Below are positions 12,401-27,400 of a stretch of DNA of 64,000 nucleotides, in pieces. The position numbers and the translations under genes were made by a program. The notes below the pieces were generated by a model, which had not been told where the DNA came from, did not search any database, and worked only from the letters and a program-made list of their open reading frames with translations. Within the stretch, counting starts at the first letter, position 1. The number at the start of each line of letters is the position of its first letter. Location of the stretch: positions 19,653,419-19,717,418 of the forward strand of contig NC_133906.1 in NCBI RefSeq assembly GCF_964199755.1, in the 5' to 3' direction. This DNA is from Larus michahellis (lineage: Eukaryota; Chordata; Aves; Charadriiformes; Laridae).

Positions 12401-15400
12401 GTGCACGAGATCCCACCCAGCAAGACAGAAAAGCGAATCACAGAGGTGTCTCCACCATGTGCTCAGATGACAAAGCATGAGACTTTGCTGGCTGTAATCA
12501 TATTAAATTTCATTTCCCAACTCTCAGCTAAACCTTGGGAGCTTGGGGGAATACCTAATATGATCTAATGCATCTTCTGAGTGCTCAGAAATCCTCTGTC
12601 ACTGCGGAGGGTCTTGCACTGAGCTGAATGAAAGGGGGACTGATTTCTTTTTGGCTTCCCAATCTCAGGTGAACTCTTCTGGCTTCCCCCCCCCCCCTTA
12701 TTTTTTTTTAATCTGAGAATTACAGATGTGATATTGCATGCTGTGCAGGGAGGAATTTGCTGTAAGTGACCCGCCCTTTTAAAATGTAAAATTAAACCTG
12801 TAAGTACAACTGTGAAGATGATTTGGAGGAGACATGGCAGATTACAGGCAGACAGCACTCTTAACTTCAGCTGGAGCTGAAATCTGAGTTCATCTAATTA
12901 ACAGCACAGAAGTGGAACCAAGCAAGAATGGAGTTTGGAGGGTGATTGAAGAAGCTGTGCGTTTGATTAAAACCAACCAGATAGCCTGGACCGGAGGGGG
13001 GGAGCATCTCAGACTGTGAGTCTGATGATTTCTAATTCAGTTAAGAGATTTAATTATGTTGTCTTCACTGTGCTGCCTTGTGTATCCTACAGACCCCCTG
13101 CTCTGCCCTCTGCCTGCAGCCGTAAGGTGGAGAGAGCCTTGCAATTTTCAGTTCCTGTGGTTTTCACAGGGATTTGTGGCATCCCTGCCTGATGTTATGG
13201 GGCATGACCATGATACTGGCGCTCTTGAGGCGATAGGGGGGGATCCTGTTTCATGGAGAGGCTGGATTTCTGGTTAATTTTTGGTAGATTTCCTCTGTAG
13301 GGAGAAGGATCTGTCTTGCTCCTTATTGAGCTGTCCTTAGGCAAAGCTTTGCTGTGGTGTCTGAGGCTGCCTGCCCTTGATGTACACGCAGAAAAGTGCG
13401 TTGCAGAGCAGCATGCGATAACCCTGTCCGAGGGAAACCCTGTCCTGTATCAGTCTCCGTAGTGTGGGGTCCACTTGGCTTCTGAGCCTCACCAAAATGA
13501 TGCCTATATTTCAACAAGAGTCTCTGAGGCATGTTAATTTTGCTTGATCATGCCTGAAATTTTGCTGCCTGTTCAATATCCAGTAGCTTAAAGAACAATT
13601 TGGGGAAGGTGACTGTGATCACTGGGCCCAGGCTCATGTAGGGTTGGTCTCCTGGAAGGCTGGAGGCTTCCAGCAGTGTCAGTTCAGACTTACTGGTGAT
13701 TAAAGGATGTGAGGCAGAGAGCTGGGTCGCACCAGCTGCTTCACGGGAACAGCAATCAAGCACCTTTAATGTGCCTTGTGCTATCTCTGCAGCTTTTTGT
13801 TGGGTGTGTGATTAGGAGTGTTAGGACTGATGCTTAGAGAAGCAGTGCTTTGCTGCTTCTCCATTTCAGAGATGGGGGGAAGGGGTTAACGGGAGAGAAC
13901 ACCCAGTGTTTGTTTTCTCCAGTGCAAGCACTGATAAGTGGATGGGAGAAAAAACAGCCGTGACCTTACAGTTATTCCTTGTGTGCCTGCGCATATGTGA
14001 GTGTTGGATTCGCAGGACTGTCTGTTTCGAGAGCTCTTGTTTTTCTGGTCAGGCTGACCAGATGCATTCCCCAGAACCCTGTTGGCATCTCTGGTGCTCA
14101 GAGAAGAGACCTGGAGCCCCTTCCAAGCGGATCTCTGAAAGGTGCTTTTGCCGGACACAGTGCCGGTCCCACTGGTGACCGTGCGTTCAGCCGGAGTTGC
14201 AGCCCTGCCTGGTCAGCTCTGCTCCCCTTCTGTCTAGAAGAGACTGAACGTCGGCATTAAGGTACTATTTAAGTTTAGTGTGTGGCGTGAAGTTAAAGCT
14301 AGGGAGCTATCTTGGACAGACAATGCTCTGATTTTGGAGTAGGTGATTTTTTTTCCAGGGGTGTTACTCTTCCAGCTCAGTGATGCTGGAACTCTTCATC
14401 CCTTTCAACTCCGTGAACTTAACAGGGGCACTCCAGCTGAGCTTTACTAAAACCGTGGTCATTTATACACTGAAAACCTCTTTCAAGCATTTATTTTCAC
14501 ATGGTTTGTGGGAAATTGATGTCAAAGTTCACACTGCCTGCAGCCAGTGTAGCTGATGGGGGTGTCTGAGAAGGATCCAAGCCTCTCCTCTGGATGGAGA
14601 GCAGAAAACCACTTACTGGGGTCTAGTGTTCTGGATACCCTTGCAGAGAAATGGATTTGGGAGCCGATAAATGCTTCTGTAGCTTTTTGTCTTTTTCTTG
14701 CACGGACTTTATTGGTGTCTTAGGACCTAACCAACGTCAGGTTAGGGTTGATCCATCTGTCTTGAGCTTCACCACCTCTTTGAGCGGGTAAAGGTACTTT
14801 TTATTACAGTAGCTGAGCATTTTTAAGAGGCATGGGAAGTCTTTGCCTGGACCTGGCAGTTGAGGAGGGTTGGGAAGATCTGGGTGGCTGAGAGCCGGAC
14901 CCTCCCCGAGCCTGCTTGGCAGGTAACGAAGGAGGGGAGCAGGAAGCAAGCAAGATCTCAGGAGGGGCTTAATTGGCCATGCTAATCTTTGGGTTTGGGG
15001 TTTCTTGCTTTGCTACTTTTTCCTAGCAGACCTCGCCCCCTTCCCTGCTGAGCGTTGCTTTGAAGAGGCCTGTAACTGTCTTGGGAACCTGTGCAGACAC
15101 TGCCTTGCCCTCTGAGGGGGAGCCAGGTGATAGAGATTTGAGCTGAAGTGTTGCCTGGGGACTGAGAAGAGATTCAAGCAGCACTGGTCTCCTTGCAGCA
15201 GATGCTGGACTATGTAATTTGGACCCTTTCCCTGTCTGTGCTGTTTGCACTGGGAGGATTGCCATCGTAGCCGGAGGAGCAGAACTGAATTGTCCCCACC
15301 GGGCGGCAGGTCAGGTTAGGAGGAGAGATCCCCAGCAATCCTGCTGTCCGCCAGCATTTCCCTTCCCTGTCCCTCTCCTGGACAGCCAGCGCAGCCCTGC

Positions 15401-18400
15401 AGCTTTCGAGCCATCACGACCAAGTTCTGGTCATGTCTCTGCTGCTGAGTCCCTGCGTGACCTTGGAGAGGTCATTTTTTTTATGCTGATGTCCAAGTCT
15501 TTTGTCTGCAAAATGTGGAGGATGATTTAGTTTCAACTTCATGGGTCGAATGCCAGAACAAATCAGCTGGTGTCTTCCTGTGGCAGTGGCAGTGTGGATG
15601 AACCCCATGTCCCGCTGGGAGCAGCTGAGGATCGTGCCATCACGTACACTTGTACCCGTGCATGCAGCGGAGCAGCTCTTGCTCAGCACACCGGTGCAGT
15701 GGTACCAGTCAGTGTGCTTTGGTGACTGGCAGGTGACATAAAGCGCACTGAGGTCATTTCCCCCCCATTTGGAGAGCAGAAGGGTGACTGGGGGTGGTGC
15801 AGGGAGCTGTTTCTCGCTGGTGCTCAGCCTGTGGCCGTGCTGCCCCTCTTGGCAGTTACAGCTGCGGGTTGCTGTAATAACGAGTCAGCATTTCTCTTGC
15901 GTCAGGACTAATGAGCTGCTCTTCAGTTGCTGCTGCCTGGGCCGGGAAGAAGCAGCATCGGTGGTAGAAAGGCGGGTGCTGGTGGCCGGGGGGCTGGGGA
16001 TGGGCAGCGGGTGGCGGGGGTCCCTTCCCAGCTGTAGCTCCTGAGCAGGGAGAAGGCAGGCTTCCTGCGAGGGCGTTTGGATTCGGCACTGAAGCGTGGC
16101 TGGTAGAGGGCCTTGCTGGCAGCGTGCTTCTGCTGTGAGTGGAGGAGCAATGGAGGGGAAATGTGGGCTTGTAAATGGGGTAGCCTTTCTGGACCTGTCC
16201 CAGATACCTGAATAGCAGCAGTGGCCAGGTAGCCCCTGGGGAGGGGGTATATGTGTGGATGCATCAGCTTTTCTCTTTAAATGCCCCATTTTAGCATACA
16301 GTCTCCTGCATTTAAAAATACCATCAGGCAAAAATTGGGATTCTGTATCCAGCACCACCTAAAATAAGGATGACTGCCCTGGATTTGGTTATGTCTCCTG
16401 GGCTTTTTGTGCAGCAACTCTGGATATTGGTGTTCAGAGCAATCGCCTCTGTATGGCGTCTGCACCCTCGTGTGACAGTCCTGAAGGGGATGCTCCGCAC
16501 CCATCCCGACATCCTGCTGTCTGCAGCACGCACCCGTGACCTCCTCCTCACTCCTTCCTCCACCCCAGTTTGCTGATAACAGGGCGACTCATGAAACATG
16601 GTTTCCGCTGAGATGTTGTAGGCTGTATGGATAATGTACAGGGCTGAGTAGGATGGTAAAGAACTTGGGAAATACTCAGCTTGGCAGAGACTGGGGCTGC
16701 AATGAAGAAGGGATCGCTGGTGCCTGTGGTGATTATAATCCCTCTGTTTAGGCACCAGTTCATTCTGCTTTTGGGTTCATGCTGTGAAACAAAAGTGTCT
16801 GCATGTAAGAAGGGGAAGGAAACGCGAGACCACGAGGCCCAAACTTCATGGGTCTTCCTTGCTTGCGTCGCGATACTGTTACTTCTTGCTCCTTGCCATT
16901 TGGCTGCCTCGTGGCTATTTTGTATTGGCCCAGTGGGGTGGTCTGGATTTGTCTGGGGGGTGTGGTGGAGGCAGGGGCAGAGCTGCGGGGCTCCCCCATA
17001 GGGAGAGCCCGCTGCTGGGCAGGTGGCTGGTCAGATGGTGGAGAGATGCTGTGGAGCATTGTCCTCCGCAGCATCTGGCCTGTGTCGGGATACCTGGCAT
17101 CGGGATGCAGGTGGAAAGGGGTGTGTGTGTTGGTGGGGCCGGTTTGCTGACTTCGGCTTTCTGTGTTGGGGCTTTGCTTGGGCAAAATCACAGCCTGGTC
17201 TCCGTCGCATTTGATTTTCACCCTTGGGAGCATTGGGAAGGGAGCTGACCTGGCCAGGCAGCCTCAGTCCTGCAGTACACTAGATGGGCTCATTGGAGTG
17301 CAGCCCTAGGGCTTTATCTTTGTCCTGCCAGCCACGCATATTTCTGCCTCCTTCCCCACCATGACTTTCTTGGGAAAAGAAATCGCTGCCTGATTTAGCC
17401 TTCTCTTGGGCACTGCAGGTGCTGCCCTTAATTGGCAGGCTAATTTCTAATCTAGTCACTTGTGCTTGCAAGGGAAGAAGATGTCCCAAAGGGTCATCGT
17501 GCCTGGCAGTCCCTGACCAGCCCTGCCTCATATGTGTCCTCCCAGCAACCCTATTTTTCATATGAGCAAGTCCTGCAGGCTGATTGCTCTGTGCTCGTTC
17601 TTGGCCTGTAATCCCGGTGCTCTGTGTCTCTGTTTTTGAGAGCTTGGAGTCAAATCTGCATTAATCGTAGGTGTGGTGAGTTGGACAGGCTCAGTCTCTC
17701 CCAGACGAGAGGGGTGAGGACTGGAGGCAAGTGTCCTTCGTCGACAGGGGTTGCACTGGAAAACCATCAAGGTGAATGTGAGCAATGTCTGCCCCTGGCC
17801 ATCATCCGTGGTCCTTGCTTTCTACTGACCTAAGCCACAGAGGAGTTTCCACTGCTTTTCTGGTAAATGCGGTGGCAAATCTGTTACTGAGTTGTGATTT
17901 CTAGAAGTGGGTAGCCTGGACCTCTTGTGGATGGCTGGTTGTGCCGGTGGCTGGCCAGGCTGTGGCATGCATTTCACAAAGTTGAATGGTTGGATGGTCT
18001 AGCAGGAATGCAAGCTGGAGGACTGCACCTGGCTATTATTTATCACTAATAAAATCTTGGATTTTGGTAACAGCCATTACAGCTAGCTGGTCCAAACAGG
18101 TGGGATATTTGTTAACCAGTGCTTCTATCTTGTTCCTCTGTGGAGAAGCTGTCTGGGAGTTACCCAGGTAGGGAAATACAGAAATCGCCTGTTGTTTGTG
18201 ACCTGTTAGATCAAATGCTCACTGTTGTAGGAACCTGACCTTGTCAGCAACCATCACAAAAATACAGGATGTTTAGATGCACCTGGGTGATGTGATGGTG
18301 GAGGGTTGCAGTAGAACATGCAGTCTGCAAAGGATCCAGAGTGGTGCTTGGAGGATTTTTTGGATAAGTTGGTTTTTCCCTGAGATAATACCTTCAGTGT

Positions 18401-21400
18401 GGCCACAGACAAATTATTTTTATTTTTTTCTTTTTCCCTACTTGCTTCTGCTGCTCATACGTGGGATGAAAGCATCCCTGCCTGCGGATGCCTTGAACAC
18501 AGGGCACTCTCAAAGGTAGAGAAATGGGTGCTTTTTGGCAGAGGTGTGTTTTTGCTGTTGCTGCATTAGTTGAGCCCAGGCCAGAGAGCATTGCCCTGTC
18601 CAAGGGGTAGTCCTTGCTGCAACATTTGTGACTTTTCAGCTGAATGTGTGTTTTGGGCAGCTGATAAGCAGGAGCCAGGGGCCTGCCCCTGTCCTAGGAG
18701 GACCTTGGCTTGCTGGCAGCCTCCCTTCCCCCTCTTCCAAGTTCCTTGAAGAAAACAGTATACTGTACTCTCAAAAGTGCTGTTTTCATAGTTTCTCCGG
18801 GAGCCTTTATCAACAGGATTTCTCCACACATGCTGTCCTGCGTGCTCCTCAAAAGAATGAATTTTTCATCTGATCCTTCCCAGCTACTTCAGTGGATGTC
18901 TTTCTCCAGCAATAAATAGGGTCCATCAGGAGGAGACGGGCCTGTACCTCTGACTGGAAAGAGCTTGTGGGGTGGGAAGGTTGGTAATCTGTTTTGGGAT
19001 CTGAAACCCTCCAGGAGCTCTGTGCAGTGGGCTGTGTTGGCCAGGAGAGCCACCTGAGATGAGAAGGGGAAGGCAAAGGTGTTCCCCCAGGGTCGTGCAT
19101 GATGCTCCATGACACCAGGCACCCATTTGGGTGATGGGTGCGTGCATCTGCCTGCCCATCCTCTGGAATAGTTGCTGTGTTGGAGCCAGGCACAGCTGTT
19201 GATGTCCCTTGTAGCTATGAAAACCAAGAACCATCAGGAAAATGCTCATTTTGCTTTTTACTTTGGCTGCCACCTGTGCTCCCCAGCTGGTCACCATGTT
19301 AGATGTTCTCTGTGTGGTTTTCTATTTGATAACACTGGCCAAGGGAGCATGGGGGTGCCATCAGCTAGCTCATCATGTGAAGTGTTGTACATCTCGTGAG
19401 CTTTTTATCCCTCACCGCTGTCTGATAGAAGCCAATGTAGAAGGTTATTTATGAGAGCAATACATTCAGGTAAACACAGACGCCTTCAAAATCTTTCTCG
19501 CAACAAGTGGTTGAATTGAGGTGGGTTTCAAGCTGGATTGATGTTTAACTTGGGATACTAAGAAAATACTTCCTCTGTTTAGCTAAAGCAAACAAATCAA
19601 GAGAGGAGGGACCTTTTAAATATGATTCGCACTCCAGCTGCAACCAATACTAATTTTTCTTTTTTTTTTTCTTCTACAGATATATTTCCAACTGACGGCC
19701 AGTCTGGTATGTATTAATTAAAAATGGAATTCTTCAAACCTCCCTCTCCCATGCCTTTTCTGCACTTCTTTCTGAAGAGTCAGCACTAGCCAGATCTAGA
19801 AGACTGGTACAGGAATATGCAACAGACAGATATTAATTAAAAAAAAAACAAACCCAAACAAACAAAACTCCAGAACACCCAAAAACCCAAACCAAAAAAA
19901 CTCTTAAAAAAAAAAAAAAAAAAAAAAAACAAAACCAAAAAGCCTCTCTGATATTTGGCCATTCCTGCATGACAGTGACATGTTTTATGCTTTCACTTAG
20001 AGATGATTACAGCTGCTGGAGGGCTACTTTCCTCCTATTCGTTATAGCATGGCAGATTTGGGTGTCCAGGGTGAAGGAGTTTGGGAACTTGCAGGATGTG
20101 ATGATCACACGCAACTGAAAACATTGACGTGTCAAGATGCCAATGTAACTCAGAACTGCTGCTGTTAGTCTGTACATTAGTTGTGTACAGCTTGATGTGT
20201 CCATGGCCCTGAAGATGTATATTTGAATTTGCAATACTTTGAAAATATGCAGACTTCCCCCTTGGCTTGTTTAGTCTGTGTGTTGCTGCTGAGTATTGCT
20301 GTTAATGACAACTGAGACACACATGGCGTTGCCATCAGTGCAAGACCGATGAAAACTTCCTGGCCCCAGTAATGTGTGACAGCCTCGCCAGGAGGGACCC
20401 TGCAGAAATGGATTGGGGTCCTAGGGAGGGAGGAAAGGCTACTCTGGATGTAGGTCCCAAGTAAGGAAGTGGATGTAGTTTTTAAAAGCAGATATCGATT
20501 ATCTCAGTTCTTGCCTTTCTCAGACTGTCAGGAGCTCTTCATCCAGGTTGTTGTTGTTGAAGTACCGAGACTGAAGGCAAGGTTTGTGTTTCACCCAGTG
20601 ATACCAAGACCAGTCAGTAAGATCATGTTATCTCGGAGCTGTAGCGCCTTCTGGAGATGTTCTGTAGTAAAGGCACTGGGAATGGTGCTCAGTGCCTGGC
20701 TTGGCCGTGTGTGACCTCCAACTCATCACTATGTCCACCTCCTGCTGGCATCTTCGGCTTGGCGTGGGATTGTGTTTCCCCAGTTCATGTGATAGTGTGA
20801 GGATAAATTGCCGCAGATCGTGGAGGCATTGTGTGATCAGGATTTGGAAGTCTGCTCCATTGTCTTAAAGCTGTTGTCAGTAAAAATGACTTGCTGGTTT
20901 TGAATGCTCTGGTGTAGCATTTGAGACAGTGTAATTTGACTTCATGGACTGAGCAGAGGGCTGGAAGTCATGTGTGTGTGTTTCCAGAGCTCTAGCCAGC
21001 TAATGAGGCCATGGGATATAACTAGATCCAGTGCGGCACTGCAGAAGTTGCCTGTATAGTTGTTGAAGTAACCCAAGTAATAACCCAAACCATTTGTAAG
21101 CCTTTCATGGTTTTCTTGTTTTCAGAACATGTGTGAGAGTGAAATATTAAGACTGAAGGAGCAAAGGTGTATTCCCATGTGTTGAGTTCATAAGAGGCTT
21201 TTCTGCACCCTGCTGATGATCTGCCTTCATTGGGTGTTGGGTTTTGTCTGCCTGTGGTGCAGACTTGGAGATGTCCTTTGGTTGGCACAACTCCATCCTC
21301 TGCTCTCCAGCTGGTTGGGGACCTTCGCAGCTGCCTCCAGGGTGGGGCAGGAGTGTGTGTCTGCAGCAGATAGCATTTCAGTAAGTGCGTGTTACATGTC

Positions 21401-24400
21401 GCTAGTGTTGCAGAAAACATTACCTCCAGAGCTTGGGCTTTTTTTTTTTTCTACTATTTTATGTTTGTAAGGAGATAAGTGAAAGCTTAAACAGGATTCC
21501 TCTTGATAGCTGCGCTGGACGCTGCACAGTCCTTCCTCATGCCTTCTCCAGAAAAGTCTTAAAGCTGGTGCCATGCTTTTTCTTCCCATACACTAAGCTT
21601 ATCTGGAAGCCCTAATATCTCAAAACACAGTGAAGTGTGAACGCAGGAGGCGAAGGCACAGTAGCCCTGCTGTTGGGGCAGCAGGCTCCTAGCATCAGAG
21701 TTGCTGTGCACTCCCACGGCTGCTGGGTTTGACTCCATCGCCTCCCTTTCATTGCTGAGGTTGTTCAAAGAGTTAATTCGCTCAAGTCTGTTACTGCAAA
21801 TCTCCAGGATGCTGTGTCAGTGCCTGTTCTTTAAGGTTGATCTCGTAAGGCCGGGTGGGTCTGTATGGCTGTTTTCCCTTCCTGATGAGAAGTCCATTGT
21901 TCTTCCGCCCAAGGTTAGGATAGTGACAGAGGATGCTGAGTTGCTGTAACAGAGTTGGGACTTGCATAGGTGGGGAGCCTGAGCCAAAAATCAGCCATTT
22001 TGTAGGCACAGTAGCTGTAGCGTGCCCCAAAACATGTTCCTGCTTGTTAGTGTGTGGATGCTGGAGGCGTTCTGCCCTCAGCCTGGTGTCACGTGCAAGC
22101 GCTATGGAGGTGGAAGGGCAACAGTGTTTGCGTCCCAGTTACCTAACAGCGTTTGGAAATAGAGCTGCTCTCCCAGAGGTGACTGACTGGCTTTCCTTCT
22201 GTCTGGCGCGGCAGTTCCTCGGTCCTCTCCTCTCTCACATCCAGTGACTAGGATTCGGCAGCTGTAGGGTGCTTTTCAGAAGAAGCCACTTCAAACCTCG
22301 TGATCTGGAGTTCAGGTGGAAAGCTGAGAGACTTCAACATCCTTGAGAGACGTGGGGCTGGGCTTGGTGGTGTGGTGGCAGAGCAGAGGGACAGACTTTC
22401 CATTCCCCGCTTCTGCTGTTAGAGGAGGCCTGTGAGGGCATGTCTCCACCTCGACCTCTGTGGATGTATTGGCCATGAACACCTAACCCCTCTGCAAGGC
22501 TGCCAATGCTGTCCACCTCCCAGGACTTACTGCCGCATGGGGTGGTGAAGTTTGCCTGCTATTTAAGGAAATACTTCTGTTTGCTTTAAACAGTTTTCCT
22601 GCGAGCTTCGTGTGCTGTTCCTGTGCCCTCCCGGTATCCTACACCACAGCCAGCCCTCCTCCTCTCAGAGGTGGAGGATCCCAGCCTTTTTAGTCTCACC
22701 TCTTAAGGGGCTGCCTCTGGGCGATTTAATTGCTTTTCTCCGTGCATCTGTAACACTGCTTGAAGTGCAGAGACCAGAGTTGACTGTGGGGTGCAGTTGT
22801 GGTTGTGCTGGTGTTGAACAAAGCAGCAAGTGATGCTCTGCCTTGGTCTTGCTGCTCCTGATGATTATTTTTTTTTTTTTTTTAATCTTCTGCTGCACCC
22901 TGAGCTGATCATTTTGGAAAATTGTCAGCAGTGGCTGAGAGATCTTCCTTGAGTTGTAAATGCCATTTTGAATTAAATGTTGTGAAATTTTCCATAAAGA
23001 GATGTGGGTGATGCTCCCACGGCAAGGAAGCAATTTTTAATCCTTTATAAAGAAAAGGAGGGGAGATGGATCTTGAAATGAGGAGAGAAAGTGTAATGTT
23101 GCACTCTTTTGTAGCTGGGTGTTCCTGAGTCCTTTGGGAAGGCTCACTTTGAGGGTGTTTTTAATCTTTTATACTGTGTATTGAGGCAGGGGAGGCAGCC
23201 ACCTGTAGCACTGGAATTACCTGGATTAGAGAGAGTGGTTTATGCAGCAGGATCCACGTGATTGTGCACCCAGGAAGGAAGTTGGCAGCCTTTATTGTTT
23301 CTAAGTTATTAAGAAAAATCTTGAATTTCACTGCATCTGGCTTAAGGGAGGGGGGGCATAAGTGAGGATGTTGTGTCTTGTGCTTGGAGAGGGTGCTCTG
23401 AAATCAACCCAGCTGAGGTACAGTAATCCTTAAGTAGCAAAAAAGGAGCCTTTCTGCCTGCTGTCAAAGATTGAAGGATATTTGGCTGCCTTGTCGTCAC
23501 GATTTTAATGCTCTGGATTTGCCAATGGGGGGAAGCCCCCATACCTGTGCTTCGTTTAACCCAGGTGGTTACAGGACTGTAGGATTTCTTCAGCTCATTT
23601 CTGGAGATACCCTGCTTAGTCGTGACCTAGGTCTGGCCTCCCTAAATTCCTGGGAATGTTTGCTGCACCTGGTCCTACCACTAAATCGCTATTGTTTTCC
23701 CCCGCCCCAAGAGATGGGTAGTGGCTTTGTCTTCCTTGGCCTCGCGAGCAGAGCTGCTGCTGTATCTCCTCTTGTTACACATGGGGAGGCAGGTTTGCAG
23801 CTCACCTGGTGCAGGCTTTGAGGGCAAGGTCTAGTGGTTGCTTTGCAAGTGGCTACTGCACTGGTCCTGCAGAGATCCCTCTGCAGAAGTAGCCAAGTTG
23901 GGTGCAGGCATCAAAGCAGGGAAGAACTAAGAATGATGTTATTTAAATTACATCACGGTCTCCTTTCTAGATACCCAGTCTCTGGCTCTCTTCTTTGAGA
24001 TGATAGGTTTTCCAGAGGCATGTTTTGCAGAGTTTGCACCTTTGCCTTGTATGACCCCTCGCCCCGCTCTGCTGGCGTGGGTGGTGGAAGCCATGCGCTC
24101 CTCTCCTAGACAGTGCGAATGCGTGGAGCTGGAGGGTCTCGCGGCAGGCGCTTGGCTCTCCGTTCCTGTCTCTTTGTTGTTAAATATTTACAGTGAGATG
24201 TACCAGATGCTTCCCAGGAAGGGTTTTGTCAGCTTCCAAGTCCCCAGATGCAGCTGCAGAAGAGGCTGACAGCCATTAAAGGGATCGCATCAGTGTGATG
24301 CCCTGGGCTCGGCAGCAATGCGTTGACCTCTTCTCGCTCACTGCTGGTTGTGCTGTCTCATCGGCTGCAGCGGGATGCAGGCGGAGAGCACCCCTCTGCT

Positions 24401-27400
24401 GATGACAGGAGATTAATGATGTCTGGTCCTCAGGTTGTTTTTTTTTTTTTTCCTCCCCTTTGAAGCTCTTCCACTGCGGTGGGAGGGGGAGCGGGTGATG
24501 CTCTTGGCTTTTGTTGCCACACACCTTTTTTCAGGGACCTTCTGTCCATGGTGGTGGCACATGTGTGTGATGGCTGTACGGCTGCCTTTGCTCCCTCTCC
24601 GTTCTCAGCATGGCTGTGTCTGTCTCCTTTGCCCAGCTGCCCTGGGGAGACAGAGGGGTGGGCTGATCCAGGCAAGGCACCTCCTGTCACCAGCTCTGAC
24701 CATTGCCAGCCCTGGGCGCGCAGAGGCCAGCAGCTGGAGCGTCGCTGCTGAATGCCACCCCCACACTGGTCACACTGGTCACATTCCCAGTGTGCCTCCC
24801 CATTTTTAAGATAAGGTCCAGGACCTTGGGCTGGGCCCTGTTTGTTGCTCTTGGTGCTTATCAGCTCTTGCTGCTAACAAGGTGACCTGCTGCGCAGCAC
24901 TGAGGATGGGGAGGGAAGGTCCCCCCAGCCTTAGCTGTGCACTGGTCTGGCCCCCACACCCCGGGACAGCCCGTGCATGGGCATCCACACCGGGCTTGCT
25001 CCTGTACAGGATGTCCCCGTCTCGGTGTAACTCCTCCTGTCTGGATGAGGGACTTCCCAGGTACCACGGAGGTAGGATCTCCGGAGGTGGCAGGTCGGCT
25101 CCTCCGAGGGGGGGCCCAGGGAGGGGCGGGCTCGCCAGGTCATTTTTCCAACTAAATATAGTTGCCCGTGCTTTCATAAGGCCGGGATTTTTGCATCACG
25201 TGACTGTCTTATCCCTCCCGGCCGGCAGTCGGTCAGAGTAGGGGATCGTGTGTCTGAATGGGTAATAATTAACTGTTAACTAGCTTTTCATTAGAGCCTG
25301 GCAGAACAGGCAGAGCGGTGCGGCAGGAGCGGAGGAAACTGCTCCCGGTCCCTCCTGGAGGGTGGACACCCCTCTTTAATTTGCAAATCAGTTGCCCCCA
25401 AAGGTGAGTGGGTTGGCTTTATTTTTTATGCTGTGTTCTATAAGGAGTCCTGCCATGCCTTGTGTGTCTGTCCTTGCTCTCCTGTAGTTCCTGCTCATGT
25501 CAGCTCTCCCTCTCCCCCCACACCAGTCCTGAACTATCAGCTGGTCTCCCAGCTGGCTTGGAGGAGACCCTGACCCTCCAGCTCCTCCATGATTTGGCCT
25601 GCCGACATGCCCCTGACCCCCCACAGCCTTGCCTCGGGTGCCCTCCTCTCCCAGTGCGGAGGTGTCCTTGCTGCGCCTCTGTGTCCTGAGCACCAGCTGG
25701 ATCAACTTGTGTCTTTTCTCAGGGGCCCTAGCCCGCCTGTGACAGGCTGACATGGTGTTGGTCTGGGGTTGCAGCTGGATTTTCCAGCCCCTCTCTCTGA
25801 ACCGTTTAACCGGGTGGAGAGTGTTTGCAGGTGTCCTCGGAGGCTTTTCTGTCATGGCAGAGGAATTGCTGGTTAAATGCTCTGCTGGCCCGAGACCTGT
25901 CTGCACCAGACAAGCTGGGTCAGGCACTGGTGCTGGAGGAGCCTCTCCCGCAGGGGTGGTGGGGTGATGGGTGCCTTTCTCCCTGCCCAGGGAAGGAGAG
26001 CAGGGTGGCTCAGCAGCTGTGGGAGCCTGAGCCAGCCCAGCTCCCTGGTTTTGGCAGTTTCTGGTCACTGCATCCCAGTGCAATGGTTCCTGTGGTCTGG
26101 GGACCACCAGCTTTCCCAGCAGAGACCCCTTAGTTTAGGGCTCGGTTTTCCTTAGAAAACCAGGGGGGTTCCTGTGCTGTCTTGTTCTGCTTGAGCCTGG
26201 CACCTCAGTGATCAGTACGGTGCATGAGTGTGGATCGTGTGTCAAAAGTTTCCTAGAAGTCCTCTTTGGGGAAGAGTGTTGCTTGAAAAGGCGGTGGAAA
26301 GATGTCACTCGCCCTTGAGAGAGTTCATTTGCTACCCTTAATAGTAGCCGTCTGTGCCAGGAAGAATCCGTGGTGCTTTCACTCTTGCTGTTAACATTAG
26401 AAATGCCTGTCGGCGTTTCTTAACCTGCTCCTTCCAGAGTGCAGCTTGGCCATAAGTTGAAAGGTTTTTGTCTTGGACTGGGAGGCTACGGGGAGGAGGG
26501 TTATGCATCTTTGGGGAGTCCAGACCCTACCTGCCCTGGAAATAAAAGTCCGACCCTGAAGATAACATGTGTGTGCAGAGCTTGTAACAGTTACATGCAT
26601 TTAAAAAGCAATACTGTTTGTCAGCTCGCTGCGACCAGGGCTGTTACATTTGGTACCCCTCCTTGCTCTGAAGGTCTCTGTGCGGGTCGTGCTGCCCGCA
26701 GGGTGCTGTCAGCAGAGAGACAGACTCTGCAACTGTTCTGAGCTGCTTTACCTCCCCCTGCTCTGGGGCTGTCTTAGGAGTATCAGCTGAGGGATGTGAG
26801 GGCTTGCAGAGCTGGGAATGTAACTCGGGTGCCCGCACTGCCAGCCTGTGACGGCACTGCCCCACACACTATATTGAATCCGCCTGTATCCCTGGCCTCT
26901 CTCCCTGTGCTTTCCTGGGGCAAACTCCCAAGCTCATGGAGCCCGCCTAGGACACCCAGGTGGGAGTGTTCTCATGCTCTCTGCGGAGCTGTCAGATGCC
27001 CTTTTTGAAGTTATTTTTAGCGAGTGATCTTTGCAGCAGTTGCAGAACTTACATTGCAGAGAAGTGTAGGCAGCTCCCTGCTTCCTTTGCTGTTACAGTA
27101 GGGTTTGTAAGGTGGAGCTGTCTGCTGAGGAGCTGCAGAAAATTGCTTGGAAGGCTTTGAGCCATGGTGCCTGCAGCTTGTCTCTTGCTCCTGCTGAACA
27201 GGCTTCCCACATGCTTTACAAGCCGGAATCCCGCTCAGCCATGCAGCTTAAGGATCTCGTCTTCTGCTTGGTCCTGGCCTTGCCCATTCAACAGCAGTTT
27301 TTCTTGCACCTGTAAGAAACCTCTGATATTGCAGAGGTGTTGCAAATATTCCTCTTCCCTTTGTAGACAAGGCCATGTGCTGTGCTGCCAGCTGGGAGCC

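Noticed and set aside
19840-19945. A-rich tract as the tail of a processed retrogene
   Set aside because: No gene-like sequence, spliced exon fusion or flanking target-site duplication was seen next to it.
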